Shown: positions 42,888-51,885 of the stretch, piece after piece
Layout of the letters: each line of letters opens with the position of its first letter
Numbering within the stretch: the first letter of the stretch is position 1
NCBI GenBank assembly: GCA_036825755.1
Contig: DAISXR010000002.1
Span: 1 to 64,000 of the forward strand
Direction: 5' to 3'
DNA: 64,000 nucleotides
Source: JAJFTV01 sp036825755
Lineage (GTDB): Bacteria; Chloroflexota; Anaerolineae; Anaerolineales; Anaerolineaceae
Position numbers and translations under genes: made by a program
Notes under the pieces: generated by a model
What the model saw: only the letters and a program-made list of their open reading frames with translations
Told to the model about the DNA's origin: nothing
Database searches by the model: none

Positions 42888-43502
42888 TCACTCACCAACC
42901 CTGTAACCCAGACCACGCACCGTTTTAATCAACACCGGGTTTTTTGGATCGTCCTCCAGTTTTTCGCGCAGACGCTTGATATTCACCGTGAGCGTATTGT
43001 CATTCACAAAGTCCTCGTTGACATCCCAGATATCGCTGAAGAGTTGATCGCGGGTGAGCACCTGTCCCGGATGCGTGAGCAGTGCCAGCAACAGGCGGTA
43101 TTCCATGGCGGTCAGGATGACTTCACGGTTATTTTTATAGACCCTGGCCTGACCGGCAATGATCTTTACCCCGCCCCATTCCAGGGTGCGGTCCTCAGCC
43201 GTTTGAGGAGCTTTCCGCCGCAACACGGCATGGATACGGGAGACCAGTTCACCCAGACGGAATGGCTTGGTAACGTAATCATCCGCGCCAAGATCGAGTC
43301 CCATGACCACATTTACTTCCTCATCCCTGGCGGACAGGATGATGATAGGGGTATCCCCCGCTGAGCGGATTTCTTTGCAAAGGGTGTAACCGGAACCATC
43401 CGGCAGTCCCAGATCGAGCAGCACCAGATCGAAGCGCTGGTTTTTGAGTAATGGACGCGCCTCATCCAGGCGATGCGCCAACACCACCTCAAACCCCTCG
43501 CG
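42888..43502 (-). CDS. OmpR-family response regulator, N-terminus lost in gap
   Basis: The frame continues without a start into the N gap at 43502, so only 204 residues are present and the first strand and acidic pocket are missing. The visible part starts near EGFEVVLAHRLDEA and contains the phosphoacceptor Asp in LVLLDLGLPDG, the switch residues in IIILSAR and the conserved Lys in VTKPFRLGEL, then an OmpR/PhoB winged helix with LTAMEYRLL and LIKTVRGLGYR at the end. It is the partner of the kinase that overlaps its operon downstream. Confidence 0.92.
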   Translation of the reverse strand, partial: REGFEVVLAHRLDEARPLLKNQRFDLVLLDLGLPDGSGYTLCKEIRSAGDTPIIILSARDEEVNVVMGLDLGADDYVTKPFRLGELVSRIHAVLRRKAPQTAEDRTLEWGGVKIIAGQARVYKNNREVILTAMEYRLLLALLTHPGQVLTRDQLFSDIWDVNEDFVNDNTLTVNIKRLREKLEDDPKNPVLIKTVRGLGYRVGE

Positions 43503-43602
43503 NNNNNNNNNNNNNNNNNNNNNNNNNNNNNNNNNNNNNNNNNNNNNNNNNNNNNNNNNNNNNNNNNNNNNNNNNNNNNNNNNNNNNNNNNNNNNNNNNN
43601 NN
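43503..43602. other. Assembly gap (100 N)
   Basis: Exactly 100 N. It truncates the response regulator on one side and an unknown plus-strand gene on the other. Confidence 0.99.
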
Positions 43603-43860
43603 TATTTCGGGTTTGAAAAACGGGATCAGATGGTGTTTTTCAACCTGAAATTCAGTTCACGGAATGTTCTGCCTGCCATGTGGCTGGTGGAAAGTGATCA
43701 ATGGTACCGGGGTGACATGTCACTGCTGGATGACGGCACTTCACTGGTTCAGTTTATGGAGAATGCGCATCGCTACTGGTCGGGTTTGGTGGTGAACCAG
43801 AAAATGGTCGAATATCTGCTCCCGCTGCCGATCCAGATTGTGAAGCAACTGCCGATTTAG
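43603..43860 (+). CDS. C-terminal fragment of an unknown protein (85 aa)
   Basis: The frame opens directly out of the N gap and ends in TAG; 85 residues remain. The fragment begins YFGFEKRDQMVFFNLKF and has a mixed hydrophobic, aromatic-rich composition with a final LLPLPIQIVKQLPI. I do not recognise a family. Good coding character and an in-frame stop followed by a hairpin suggest a real gene end. The N-terminus cannot be recovered here. Confidence 0.5.
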   Translation, partial: YFGFEKRDQMVFFNLKFSSRNVLPAMWLVESDQWYRGDMSLLDDGTSLVQFMENAHRYWSGLVVNQKMVEYLLPLPIQIVKQLPI

Positions 43861-43876
43861 CCGGCCTTGATTAAAG

Positions 43877-43910
43877 CACAGCCTGGCGGATACTGATCCG
43901 CCAGGCTGTG
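43877..43910. terminator. Bidirectional hairpin between convergent genes
   Basis: A perfect 15 bp stem (CACAGCCTGGCGGAT with ATCCGCCAGGCTGTG) and four-base loop, 16 bases after one stop and four bases after the other. T tracts are weak, but position and stability indicate shared termination. Confidence 0.65.
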
Positions 43911-43914
43911 AGCA

Positions 43915-44541
43915 TTATCGAAACCACATTCTGGAAAGCAAACGGTCTTTGAGGATGAATTGATGAAACAGCGCGGCGCCGATATGCAGGCTCAACAGAG
44001 CCGCCAGAGCATAGGCTGCCCATTTGTGATACGTCATCAGCGGGATGCCAAACAGATCCATCCGGCCTAAAATTCCGCCGGATGCCGGCTGCATTTTGAG
44101 CAAAATGGTCTGCAGCACGCCGGTTTCGCTGGCAAACAGGATGCCAAAAACGGTTAATATGATCACCAGCGCGTACAACGCGTAATGCGTCAGTTCTCCG
44201 GCCAGATCCAGCCATTTATTGCCGGTACTGGCTCGCGCCGGACGGGGGGTAAAGATGCGGACAAAAATACGCGCCGTCATAATCACCAGCGCAGCAATAC
44301 CAATTGCCATATGAAAACCGGTCAGCGTCCGGCTGGACACATTTGGAAACAGAATGATACCGATGAAAAGGTTCAGCCCCACCAGAATCACCACCGTCCA
44401 GTGGATGGCTACTAATAACGGATGATAGCGTTTGGGAAGCGCTTTGGTCTGTTCCTGTACCGGTTCGATCGTCTGATTTTGGATGGTTGATTCTCCATCA
44501 AGACTGGAGGGTGTTTTATTGATTTTTTCTGTGTAATTCAT
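43915..44541 (-). CDS. Cytochrome b561-type membrane protein
   Basis: A 208-residue four-helix di-heme membrane protein. After a polar cytoplasmic start of about 38 residues come four helices carrying candidate heme ligands: His in LVAIHWTVV, His in TGFHMAIG, His in TYHKWAA and His in SLHIGAALFH. This pattern belongs to the bacterial cytochrome b561 (CybB/DUF4405-like) family that passes electrons from quinol to a periplasmic or external acceptor. It is encoded 13 bases after lhgO, so both probably share a transcript. Confidence 0.82.
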   Translation of the reverse strand: MNYTEKINKTPSSLDGESTIQNQTIEPVQEQTKALPKRYHPLLVAIHWTVVILVGLNLFIGIILFPNVSSRTLTGFHMAIGIAALVIMTARIFVRIFTPRPARASTGNKWLDLAGELTHYALYALVIILTVFGILFASETGVLQTILLKMQPASGGILGRMDLFGIPLMTYHKWAAYALAALLSLHIGAALFHQFILKDRLLSRMWFR

Positions 44542-44554
44542 ATCCCACTACCTG

Positions 44555-45817
44555 TTATCCTGCGGTTTGTTTGCTTTTTGACGGAATCTGAAAAGAAGTT
44601 CTTACTGCTTTATCCAGTTGTTTGAGCGCCATGGCAGAAACCGTACTGCCAATACTCAGCGATGCCGTGGCGGCAGGGGATGGCGCATTCAATACATGCA
44701 CCATGCCCGGGCCCTCCAGAATGCGGAAGTCATCCACCAGGGTTCCGTTTGGTTCGAGCGCCTGAGCGCGTACCCCCGCGCCCGAGCGAAATACATCGTC
44801 TTCCTGGAGTTCGGGCAGAAGCTGCTGGAGGGCTTTAACGAAAGCTTTTTTGGATAACGAGCGGTAGATCTCACCCAACCCCATTTTCCAGAATTTCAGC
44901 CCCATGCGCCAGAAACCCGGACTGAAGACCAGTTGAGCGGTATCACGCACCGAGATAGCTCCCCAACTGTAGCCCTCCCGTTTGAGAGCCGGAACCGCGT
45001 TGGGGCCGGCCTCGATGCCACCGTGAATACGACGGGTGAAATGCACGCCCAAAAATGGGAAGCGGGTATCCGGAACGGGGTAGAGTAGATTGTTCACCAA
45101 ATGATGCTTCTCAGGGGTGATTTCGTAATATTCCCCCCGGAAGGGCACAATTTGCAGACCGGGATTGAACCCACACATGCGGGCCACGCGGTCAGATTGC
45201 AGGCCGGCGCAATTGATGAGGACATGCGCTCGAATAGTCCCGGCCGTGGTTTCAATCACCTGGTCCAAGGCATCACGATGCCAGCCGGTCATGCGAGCGC
45301 CGGTCAGGATTTCACCGCCGTTTTGCTGCAAATGACGAGCATAAGCCTGTGTGACCTGCACATAATCGACAATTCCGGTTTGTGGTACATGCAACCCTGC
45401 CAGACCGGCGGCATGAGGCTCGTATTCTCGAATTTCGCCGGCGGACAGGCGGCGCAAGCCGGATAATCCGTTGGCTCGGCCGCGTTCTTCCAGCATATTC
45501 AACGCCGGGAGTTCGCGTTCCTGGGTGGCAACCACTACTTTCCCGCAGCGGTCGTGTGATATGTCATTCTCTTCACAAAAGTGGTACAGGGCCTGACTGC
45601 CTTCAATACAGTTACGGGCTTTCAGTGAACCGGGTTTGTAATACAAACCTGAGTGAATCACACCGGAATTATTCCCGGTTTGATGCCCTGCCAGCCGGTC
45701 CTCCGCCTCGATTACTATAATGGACAAATTTGCTTGCCGCGATAGCTGCATGGCGGTCGCCATGCCCACTATTCCTCCGCCAATCACTGCCACGTCATAT
45801 ATGCCTGATTGTTTCAT
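44555..45817 (-). CDS. lhgO: L-2-hydroxyglutarate oxidase (FAD-dependent)
   Basis: A 420-residue FAD oxidoreductase of the DAO fold. The dinucleotide loop is VIGGGIVGMATA at residues 11-22, with HQTGNNSGVIHSGLYYKPGS, the signature that separates LhgO from glycerol-3-phosphate dehydrogenase, and FLGVHFTRRIHGGIEAGPNA later. It oxidises L-2-hydroxyglutarate to 2-oxoglutarate, passing electrons to quinone. It is upstream of the b561 gene. Proline dehydrogenase on the same strand also feeds glutamate/2-oxoglutarate metabolism, so the grouping may be functional. Confidence 0.9.
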   Translation of the reverse strand: MKQSGIYDVAVIGGGIVGMATAMQLSRQANLSIIVIEAEDRLAGHQTGNNSGVIHSGLYYKPGSLKARNCIEGSQALYHFCEENDISHDRCGKVVVATQERELPALNMLEERGRANGLSGLRRLSAGEIREYEPHAAGLAGLHVPQTGIVDYVQVTQAYARHLQQNGGEILTGARMTGWHRDALDQVIETTAGTIRAHVLINCAGLQSDRVARMCGFNPGLQIVPFRGEYYEITPEKHHLVNNLLYPVPDTRFPFLGVHFTRRIHGGIEAGPNAVPALKREGYSWGAISVRDTAQLVFSPGFWRMGLKFWKMGLGEIYRSLSKKAFVKALQQLLPELQEDDVFRSGAGVRAQALEPNGTLVDDFRILEGPGMVHVLNAPSPAATASLSIGSTVSAMALKQLDKAVRTSFQIPSKSKQTAG

Positions 45818-45949
45818 CCCACCCCCTCAAACCAATCCCTCTGATGCTCTGCTCTCCCTGTTATAATAACCGGGAGCGTATCCGTAAAAATGATAGCACC
45901 ACGTGTTAAATTTTCGTCCGGTAAAGATTAATTTGTGATGAGAGTGTGA

Positions 45950-46909
45950 CTATTTCCTGAAAAAGCTGCTCAGGAAGAACCACAAATTAGCCGGTCTTTC
46001 CGCCAGGCGGCGCATAAAGTACGGATACCAGTGAGTTCCATATGGCACATAAACACGCACGGCATGACCCCTCGCGGCCAGGTCCGTCTGTACATCCCGC
46101 CGGATGCCGTACAACATCTGAAATTCATACATACCCGGTGGGAGCCCCAGTTCATTGGCCGCGGCCAGCGCGTTTTGAATACGTACCAGGTCATGCGTGG
46201 CGATTGCGATTTGAGGCGGGATCAGCCCGTCAGGTGAAACCGGCTCTGCGCCAAATCGTTGAGACGAGATCATCAACCCTCTCACCAACGCATCAAAGCT
46301 CTCATCCACCTTTCGCTTTTCTGCAAAGGCGATCTGGGAGGGCTCTTTGTACGCGCCTTTCACCAGGCGGATGCGCGGTTGAAACGGCTCCAGTTTTTTC
46401 AGATCGGCCTGCGAGCGGAACAGGTATGCCTGGATCACCAGACCGGTGTTCTCATATCCCAGTTCACGCAGGCCGGTGAAAAAATCTATCGTCGCCTGGG
46501 TCAAGCTGCTGTCTTCCATATCCATGCGGATAAAGTTACCGCTCTCCCGAGCGGCTTCCAGAAGGCGGATCACATTTTGACGACAGACATCCGCATCCAG
46601 CGTCAATCCAAGCTGGCTGAGCTTGATGGAGATGTTGGCGCGTACCTGTGCCTGCCGGATATCCCGTAAAAGCGCAAGAATTTCCACCACCGAAGCTTCC
46701 GCGTCCTGAAGACGGGTCACATTCTCACCCAGGTAATCCAGTGTGGCATTGAGCCCTTCGTTATTCAACGCCTGTACCGCCTCAATGGCGCTGCCGCGAT
46801 CCTCACCTGCGATGAAGCGCGAGGCGAACTTCCAGGAGAACTTCCAATGGGTGATCAGGCGCTGCGCCCAGGGCAGCCTGGATAGAAAAATGAAAAAAGA
46901 TCGGAACAT
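45950..46909 (-). CDS. Proline dehydrogenase
   Basis: FAD-dependent oxidation of proline to pyrroline-5-carboxylate. The 319-residue PRODH barrel shows ISIKLSQLGL, MEDSS, RLVKGAYKEP, IATHDL, FEFQMLYGIRRD-type EFQMLYGIR and RVYVPYG, the substrate- and flavin-binding motifs of the PutA/PRODH family. It is a stand-alone enzyme of the short (PutB/Thermus) type. Start set to 46909, with GGGGAG 11 bases upstream; an in-frame ATG at 46930 is possible. The P5C dehydrogenase partner is not in the window. Confidence 0.92.
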   Translation of the reverse strand: MFRSFFIFLSRLPWAQRLITHWKFSWKFASRFIAGEDRGSAIEAVQALNNEGLNATLDYLGENVTRLQDAEASVVEILALLRDIRQAQVRANISIKLSQLGLTLDADVCRQNVIRLLEAARESGNFIRMDMEDSSLTQATIDFFTGLRELGYENTGLVIQAYLFRSQADLKKLEPFQPRIRLVKGAYKEPSQIAFAEKRKVDESFDALVRGLMISSQRFGAEPVSPDGLIPPQIAIATHDLVRIQNALAAANELGLPPGMYEFQMLYGIRRDVQTDLAARGHAVRVYVPYGTHWYPYFMRRLAERPANLWFFLSSFFRK

Positions 46910-47044
46910 TAATCTGCTGTCTCCCCTCATTAATATTCAGACTGATCTTCTCTAATTATATCCTCATTTCTCTTTAATCATTTCTTAATCCCTGAATCCG
47001 ATAATCACGTCATAGATCATTCATCATCGTTTTCTCCTTTTTCT

Positions 47045-47080
47045 CGAAAAAACACCCTTGGGCAGGAGGGGTGTTTTTCG
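47045..47080. terminator. Terminator-like hairpin between two divergent genes
   Basis: CGAAAAAACACCC pairs with GGGTGTTTTTCG (one bulged A), with A and T runs on the flanks so it would act in both directions. It lies in the region between divergent proline dehydrogenase and glmS, after the end of neither, so it may mark an unseen short transcript. Confidence 0.55.
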
Positions 47081-47203
47081 TTAAGCATGATCTGCTTTCA
47101 TTAAACCGGGATTTCCACCGGTCAGGGCAAGAACAAGTTGATGACATTTTGGTACAATAGTTCTGTCCCCCTCTATCAGCTTTATTCATTCAGGAGACGA
47201 ATC

Positions 47204-48994
47204 ATGTGCGGTATTTTTGGTATTGTCAAAAAGCGTGAAACCATTCTTGGCCCGGTATTGACCGATGCCGGACGGAGACTCTCGTATCGCGGGTACGACT
47301 CGGTGGGGTGCGCCGCCATACGTGACGATGGAACCATCGATCTTCGCAAAGATGCCGGTAAGGTGGATGAGGTGGCCGGACGGCTGAATTTTGATGAGAT
47401 GGTCGGGCGGCGGGGGATCATGCAACTGCGTTGGGCCACCTTTGGCGAACCCTCTATGGTAAATGCCCAGCCGCACCTGGATTCGGACGGCGACATGGTG
47501 GGGGCGCATAACGGGAATGTGGTCAACAACGTGGAACTGCGTGAGCAGTTTATGACAGAGGGCATGACCGTACGCTCTACCAATGACGGCGAGAGCTGCG
47601 TGCACGCTGTGGAACGTTATGTGGACCGTGGTTTTGACACCATAACTGCCATTTGTAAAGCATATGAAGACCTGCAAGGCGATTATGCCTTTGTGATCTC
47701 GCGCATTGATGAAGACTGCATGCACGCCCTCAAGAAGGGCTCCGGGATGGTGGTGGGTATCGCCGAAGATGCCGTTTGTGTGTCCTCGGATCTTCCATCC
47801 ATTCTGCCGCTCACCCGTAAAATCATGCGGATTTACGATGGTGAGATTGTCACCTTCTGGCACGATCGAGTGGAGTTACGCAGTGTGAAAGATGGCAGTC
47901 TGATCGAACGCGAGCCGGAAATGATCACCGAGACCATGGAAGCTGCGCAAAAGGGCGGATATCCGCACTTCATGCTCAAGGAAATCCATGAACAGGGAGC
48001 GGTGGCCCGAGAGCTGCTGCACCGGCTGGAAAAATCTAATGATGTGAATGCGATCGTTGAGGCTTTTTCAAAAGCCCGCAATATCTATTTCGTCGGATGC
48101 GGTACCAGCTACCATGCCTGTTTGATAGGGTCTGTGTATTTCAATAAAATTACCGGGATGCCCGCCACGGCCGTTCTGGCTCCACAGTTCACCGCACAGT
48201 ATGGCAACTCGCTTTCGGACAGGGATGCCGCGTTTTTTGTCAGCCAGAGCGGTGAGACCAAGGATGTGTTGAACGCGATTGAGATTGCTCAGGCCCGCAA
48301 GGTGAACATTTTTGGATCAGCCAATGTGGTCGGTTCCACACTCACACGGTTGAGCTGTTATCACTTACCGCTCACCTGCGGTTATGAGATCAGTGTACCC
48401 GCTACCAAGACCTTTACCAACCAGGTTATTACCTTCCTGTATCTGGCCTATCGCATAGCCGGGAGGGATACCGCCCGGCTCAACGACCTGCCAGAATTGA
48501 TGGAGGCCACCATTGAGCAGGTGATGCCGCAACTGGATGCGCTGGTGCCCAGGCTGGCCCGTTGGCCTGATCTGTACTGCCTGGGGTATGGCCTGACTTA
48601 CCCCATTGCCCTGGAAGGCGCGTTGAAACTGAAGGAAATCACCTACGCCCACTGCGAGGGCATGCTTTCTACCGAGTTCAAACACGGGCCGCTTTCCGCG
48701 GTAAGTGATGGCTATCCCATTCTGTTCGCGGTCGGGAAAGATGATGTGCCCCTGATTGTGAGCGGTCTGAACGAGGTGACCTGCCGAGGGGCCTATGCCA
48801 TCGCGATTGGTGAACCGGACAGCCGCTTAACCGCCAACGCCAGCGCCCTGATTGATATCCCGCCCGCTCCTGCAGAGATCAACGCATTGTTGAGCGTTCT
48901 GCCTTTGCAGCTTCTTTCATACAAACTCAGTCTTGAACGCGGTTTTGACCCTGACTTCCCGCGCAACCTCAGCAAAACTCTCACCGTGGATTAG
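47204..48994 (+). CDS. glmS: Glutamine-fructose-6-phosphate aminotransferase (isomerising)
   Basis: Makes glucosamine 6-phosphate from fructose 6-phosphate and glutamine, the entry to murein and other amino-sugar polymers. The start at 47204 exposes Cys as residue 2 (MCGIFGI), the N-terminal nucleophile of class II glutamine amidotransferases, with AGGAG seven bases upstream; an earlier ATG at 47138 would bury it. Domains: glutaminase (about 1-225, with GYDSVG, MQLRWATFG, AHNGN), then two SIS domains (about 285-415 with FVGCGTSYHA and SQSGET; 450-590). It ends in LSKTLTVD, the standard C-terminus. SIS and glutaminase motifs are complete. Confidence 0.92.
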   Translation: MCGIFGIVKKRETILGPVLTDAGRRLSYRGYDSVGCAAIRDDGTIDLRKDAGKVDEVAGRLNFDEMVGRRGIMQLRWATFGEPSMVNAQPHLDSDGDMVGAHNGNVVNNVELREQFMTEGMTVRSTNDGESCVHAVERYVDRGFDTITAICKAYEDLQGDYAFVISRIDEDCMHALKKGSGMVVGIAEDAVCVSSDLPSILPLTRKIMRIYDGEIVTFWHDRVELRSVKDGSLIEREPEMITETMEAAQKGGYPHFMLKEIHEQGAVARELLHRLEKSNDVNAIVEAFSKARNIYFVGCGTSYHACLIGSVYFNKITGMPATAVLAPQFTAQYGNSLSDRDAAFFVSQSGETKDVLNAIEIAQARKVNIFGSANVVGSTLTRLSCYHLPLTCGYEISVPATKTFTNQVITFLYLAYRIAGRDTARLNDLPELMEATIEQVMPQLDALVPRLARWPDLYCLGYGLTYPIALEGALKLKEITYAHCEGMLSTEFKHGPLSAVSDGYPILFAVGKDDVPLIVSGLNEVTCRGAYAIAIGEPDSRLTANASALIDIPPAPAEINALLSVLPLQLLSYKLSLERGFDPDFPRNLSKTLTVD

Positions 48995-49002
48995 AAACTG
49001 TC

Positions 49003-49746
49003 ATGATTCTGTATCTGGTTCGGCACGCACAATCGAGAAACAATGCTTTATGGCTGGAAACCAACAGCCATATCGGACGTCATCCGGATCCGCTTTTATC
49101 TGATACCGGACGTCAACAGGCCAAACACCTGGCCGATTTTCTGCAAAACACCTGCGAGCCTGAAGGTGAAATGTGGAGCCCGCCCCACGAACGAAAGGGG
49201 TTTGGCATTACACACCTGTACAGCAGCCTGATGCTGCGAGCCGTGGAGACTGGCTTGATGGTCTCCAAAGCAGTGGGTGTGCCGTTGAACGGCTGGATCG
49301 ATATCCATGAAACCGGCGGGATCGTATCGGGTGACGGGGAAGAAGTACCGTTTGAAGGACAGCCTGGCAGTACAGCCAGTTACCTGCAACGACACTATCC
49401 TGAACTGATCTTCAGCGGCCAGTTTGGCGAGCAAGGTTGGTGGAACCGCCCGCGTGAAGAGGATGCCGAGAAACGCCCGCGCGCCCATAAAGCGATCGAA
49501 ACGCTGCTGGAAAAGCATGGGCACAGCGAAGACCGCGTGTTGATGATCACACATGGCTCGTTTTATATCCATCTCATGCGCGAGTTGATGGAGATCCATG
49601 ACTCAAATGTCTATTTTGAGCTGAGTAACACCGCCATCACGCGCTGGGAGATCTACCCGAACGCAAAAGAGCAGGACCGGTGGGTGCGTATGCTGGTGTA
49701 TATGAACCGCGTGGATCACCTGCCGCGCGAGCTGGTGACGATCTAA
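49003..49746 (+). CDS. Histidine phosphatase superfamily protein
   Basis: A 247-residue phosphoglycerate-mutase-like phosphatase. The phosphohistidine motif is LVRHAQS with H8; the second active-site region shows SSLMLRAVETG and the C-terminal MITHGSF supplies the other His. Substrate is not evident. The 30-residue insertion between RHAQS and the next conserved helix is longer than in small phosphatases. It follows glmS after eight bases and likely shares its message, so a sugar-phosphate substrate is possible but unproven. Confidence 0.85.
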   Translation: MILYLVRHAQSRNNALWLETNSHIGRHPDPLLSDTGRQQAKHLADFLQNTCEPEGEMWSPPHERKGFGITHLYSSLMLRAVETGLMVSKAVGVPLNGWIDIHETGGIVSGDGEEVPFEGQPGSTASYLQRHYPELIFSGQFGEQGWWNRPREEDAEKRPRAHKAIETLLEKHGHSEDRVLMITHGSFYIHLMRELMEIHDSNVYFELSNTAITRWEIYPNAKEQDRWVRMLVYMNRVDHLPRELVTI

Positions 49747-49790
49747 AAAACCGGAGCTGTCTTCTGCTGACAGCTGCGGTTTTTCTTTTC
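49746..49790 (+). terminator. Rho-independent terminator after the glmS operon
   Basis: A stem of about 15 bp with one mismatch (AAAACCGGAGCTGTC with GACAGCTGCGGTTTT), seven-base loop and T-rich tail. It overlaps the last base of the phosphatase stop codon and faces the convergent FKBP gene. Confidence 0.85.
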
Positions 49791-49807
49791 TTTTTCCTGA
49801 AGAAGAA

Positions 49808-50317
49808 CTAATCTTCCTCGTGCATGTGGCCATCGTCATGGACGTGACCGTGATCCAGCTCTTCGGCGGTCGCGGGGCGCAGATCCATAATCTCGACCTC
49901 GAAATACAGGTCTTTGCCAGCCAGCGGTTCATTGAAATCCAGTTTGACGGTATCTTTATCGACCGATGAAATCACCGCGAAAATAGTTTCTCCGTCTTCA
50001 TCTTTCATTTCCAGTTCAATTCCGGGCTCCAGCGGAATGTCCGCAGGGAACTCGTCGCGAGAGACTTCCTGGAATGCATCCGGATCGATCAGGCCATAGC
50101 CTTCTTCAGGGGGAACGTGTACCGATTTGGTTTCGCCGACCTTCATGTTGTAGATCGCTTTTTCCAAACCCGGGATGATATCCTGCTGTCCCTGGATGAA
50201 TACAATCGGTTCATCGTTATCGGATGAATCGATGACCTCACCATCCACGGTCAGCTCGTAACGCAAGGTTACTACAACATTATCTTCAACTTGCTGGGGT
50301 TTAGCTTGCTCGTTCAT
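49808..50317 (-). CDS. FKBP-type peptidyl-prolyl isomerase, SlyD-like
   Basis: A 169-residue FKBP with the SlyD layout: half FKBP domain (VVVTLRYELTVDGEVIDSS, IPGLEKAIYNMKVGE), an inserted chaperone flap (about residues 70-130) and the closing strand VEIMDLRPAT. The tail HGHVHDDGHMHEED is His/Asp-rich, as in metal-binding SlyD. It assists protein folding and may handle nickel or other metals. Start 50317 is favoured by AAAGG eight bases upstream; an earlier ATG at 50338 overlaps the aminotransferase stop as TAATG and may be used by coupling. Confidence 0.9.
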   Translation of the reverse strand: MNEQAKPQQVEDNVVVTLRYELTVDGEVIDSSDNDEPIVFIQGQQDIIPGLEKAIYNMKVGETKSVHVPPEEGYGLIDPDAFQEVSRDEFPADIPLEPGIELEMKDEDGETIFAVISSVDKDTVKLDFNEPLAGKDLYFEVEIMDLRPATAEELDHGHVHDDGHMHEED

Positions 50318-50337
50318 TCTATTTACCTTTTTTGTCA

Positions 50338-51684
50338 TTAATCAGTACCCAGACCCACCCCGTATTTGCGATAGTTCTGAATAGTCTGTTCAGGGAAGGT
50401 GCCGTTGTGCCATTCTTCACATACGGATGTGATCTGGTCAACAGCGAATTGCATCTCTTCTTCATTGACGATCAGCGGCGGATGCAGGCGCATGACCTCG
50501 TTTTTGGATCCGAAATAACCCGGATAGAGACCTTTTTCGGCACAGCGGAACGCGAATAGACCGCCCAAAGGCAGGTTTTTGCTGTCGTCAAAAACCTCAA
50601 ATCCCATGTGCAGCCCGCGTCCGCGTACTTCTTTGGCGAAGGGGTAACGGTCAACCAGTTTCTGCAGACAGGCGCGGAGCTGTTCACCGCGCGCGACCGC
50701 GTTCTGGATCAAATTTTCCTGTTCAATGATTTCGAACACCTTCATCGCCACGGCTGCCGACGGGGGATGCCCTGAGAAGGTGAACAGATGCTGGGCTTTA
50801 TCCAGGGTTTGAGCCATTTCAGCGCGAGCAATACAGGCGCTCATGGGGAGATACCCGGATGAGATCGCCTTACCGCAGCACAGGATATCAGGCACCAGGT
50901 TATAGGTTTGGCACTCCCACCATGCGCCGCTGCGGCCAACGCCGGATTGAACTTCATCTACGATATGTACCGCGCCGTAGCGGTGAACCAGATCAGCCAA
51001 CTGCTGATGGAAGTAGGGGGGCGATACCACATTTCCGCCGTCACCCTGGATGCATTCAGTAATCAGCGCGGCCACATTACCCACTTTCAGCAGGTTTTCA
51101 ATTTCGGTCAGGGCTTTTTCCGCGGCCTGATCGGTGCGCGGAAAATCGACCATCATGAAATCGCTGCTGATGAACAAGCCCTTCTGTAAACCGGCAAAAC
51201 CGTTCGCAGAAAGAGAGAAGCCTGTAGCGCCGTGATAGCCGCCCTTGAAGGAGATAATACCGGGTTTTCCGGTGTAGCGGCGGGCAATTTTGATCGCCGC
51301 ATCAACGCCATCGGAGCCGGTCATCCCAAACAGGACTCTTTTCTCAAAATCACCGGGGGTAACCTGGATCAGTTTTTTGGCAAACTGCATGGCCTCTTCA
51401 TTGGGCGAGTAAGGGAAACACGAGTGCTGGATCTTGAGAGCCGTTTTCGCATACACATCGATGATATCCTGGCGGCCGTAACCAACCGACACCGCTGAGG
51501 CGCCCGCAAGAAAATCCAAAAAGGTATTTCCGTCCGCGTCGGTGATGTAGGCACCTTTACCGGCCGTTATGGCGATGCCGAACACACCGGCATATTGTGC
51601 TTTTGCAATGACTTCCATCGCGCGGTTGACCATTTCCTGCGATTTTGGTCCCGGGATGGCGGTTTGAACTTTTACAGGTATCAT
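50338..51684 (-). CDS. Class III PLP aminotransferase (4-aminobutyrate aminotransferase/amino-acid racemase group)
   Basis: A 448-residue fold-type I PLP enzyme. Motifs: GSDGVDAAIKIAR, SFKGGYHGAT, the Asp in VHIVDEVQSG (pyridine N) and the PLP Lys in DILCCGKAISSGYLP. The subgroup includes GabT-type transaminases, omega-aminotransferases and the Lactobacillus isoleucine 2-epimerase; sequence alone does not separate them. It is divergent from two D-aminoacylase paralogs that release D-amino acids, which would suit a racemase or D-amino acid transaminase role. It is co-oriented and overlapping with the FKBP gene. Confidence 0.87.
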   Translation of the reverse strand: MIPVKVQTAIPGPKSQEMVNRAMEVIAKAQYAGVFGIAITAGKGAYITDADGNTFLDFLAGASAVSVGYGRQDIIDVYAKTALKIQHSCFPYSPNEEAMQFAKKLIQVTPGDFEKRVLFGMTGSDGVDAAIKIARRYTGKPGIISFKGGYHGATGFSLSANGFAGLQKGLFISSDFMMVDFPRTDQAAEKALTEIENLLKVGNVAALITECIQGDGGNVVSPPYFHQQLADLVHRYGAVHIVDEVQSGVGRSGAWWECQTYNLVPDILCCGKAISSGYLPMSACIARAEMAQTLDKAQHLFTFSGHPPSAAVAMKVFEIIEQENLIQNAVARGEQLRACLQKLVDRYPFAKEVRGRGLHMGFEVFDDSKNLPLGGLFAFRCAEKGLYPGYFGSKNEVMRLHPPLIVNEEEMQFAVDQITSVCEEWHNGTFPEQTIQNYRKYGVGLGTD

Positions 51685-51885
51685 AACAGCTCCTCTGCAA
51701 TAGATGGGTTGATTATAACGTATCCTGAATGAGGATGATCAAAAATTTAGCCTGCCTTTATCTACAGCATGAGTATTTTCTCTCCGGATACCCAAAATTC
51801 GGGCTGTCAAATGATGGATTAAGGTAGAATTATTACCAGGCCAAAACCAGCGGGGAAACAGGCAATCTAATAAGGAGAATGTAAC

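Noticed and set aside
43444..43648. Open frames running into or through the second N gap from the response regulator side
   Set aside because: They read antisense over the regulator and then across unknown sequence; only the part after 43603 in the frame ending at 43860 is kept as a fragment.
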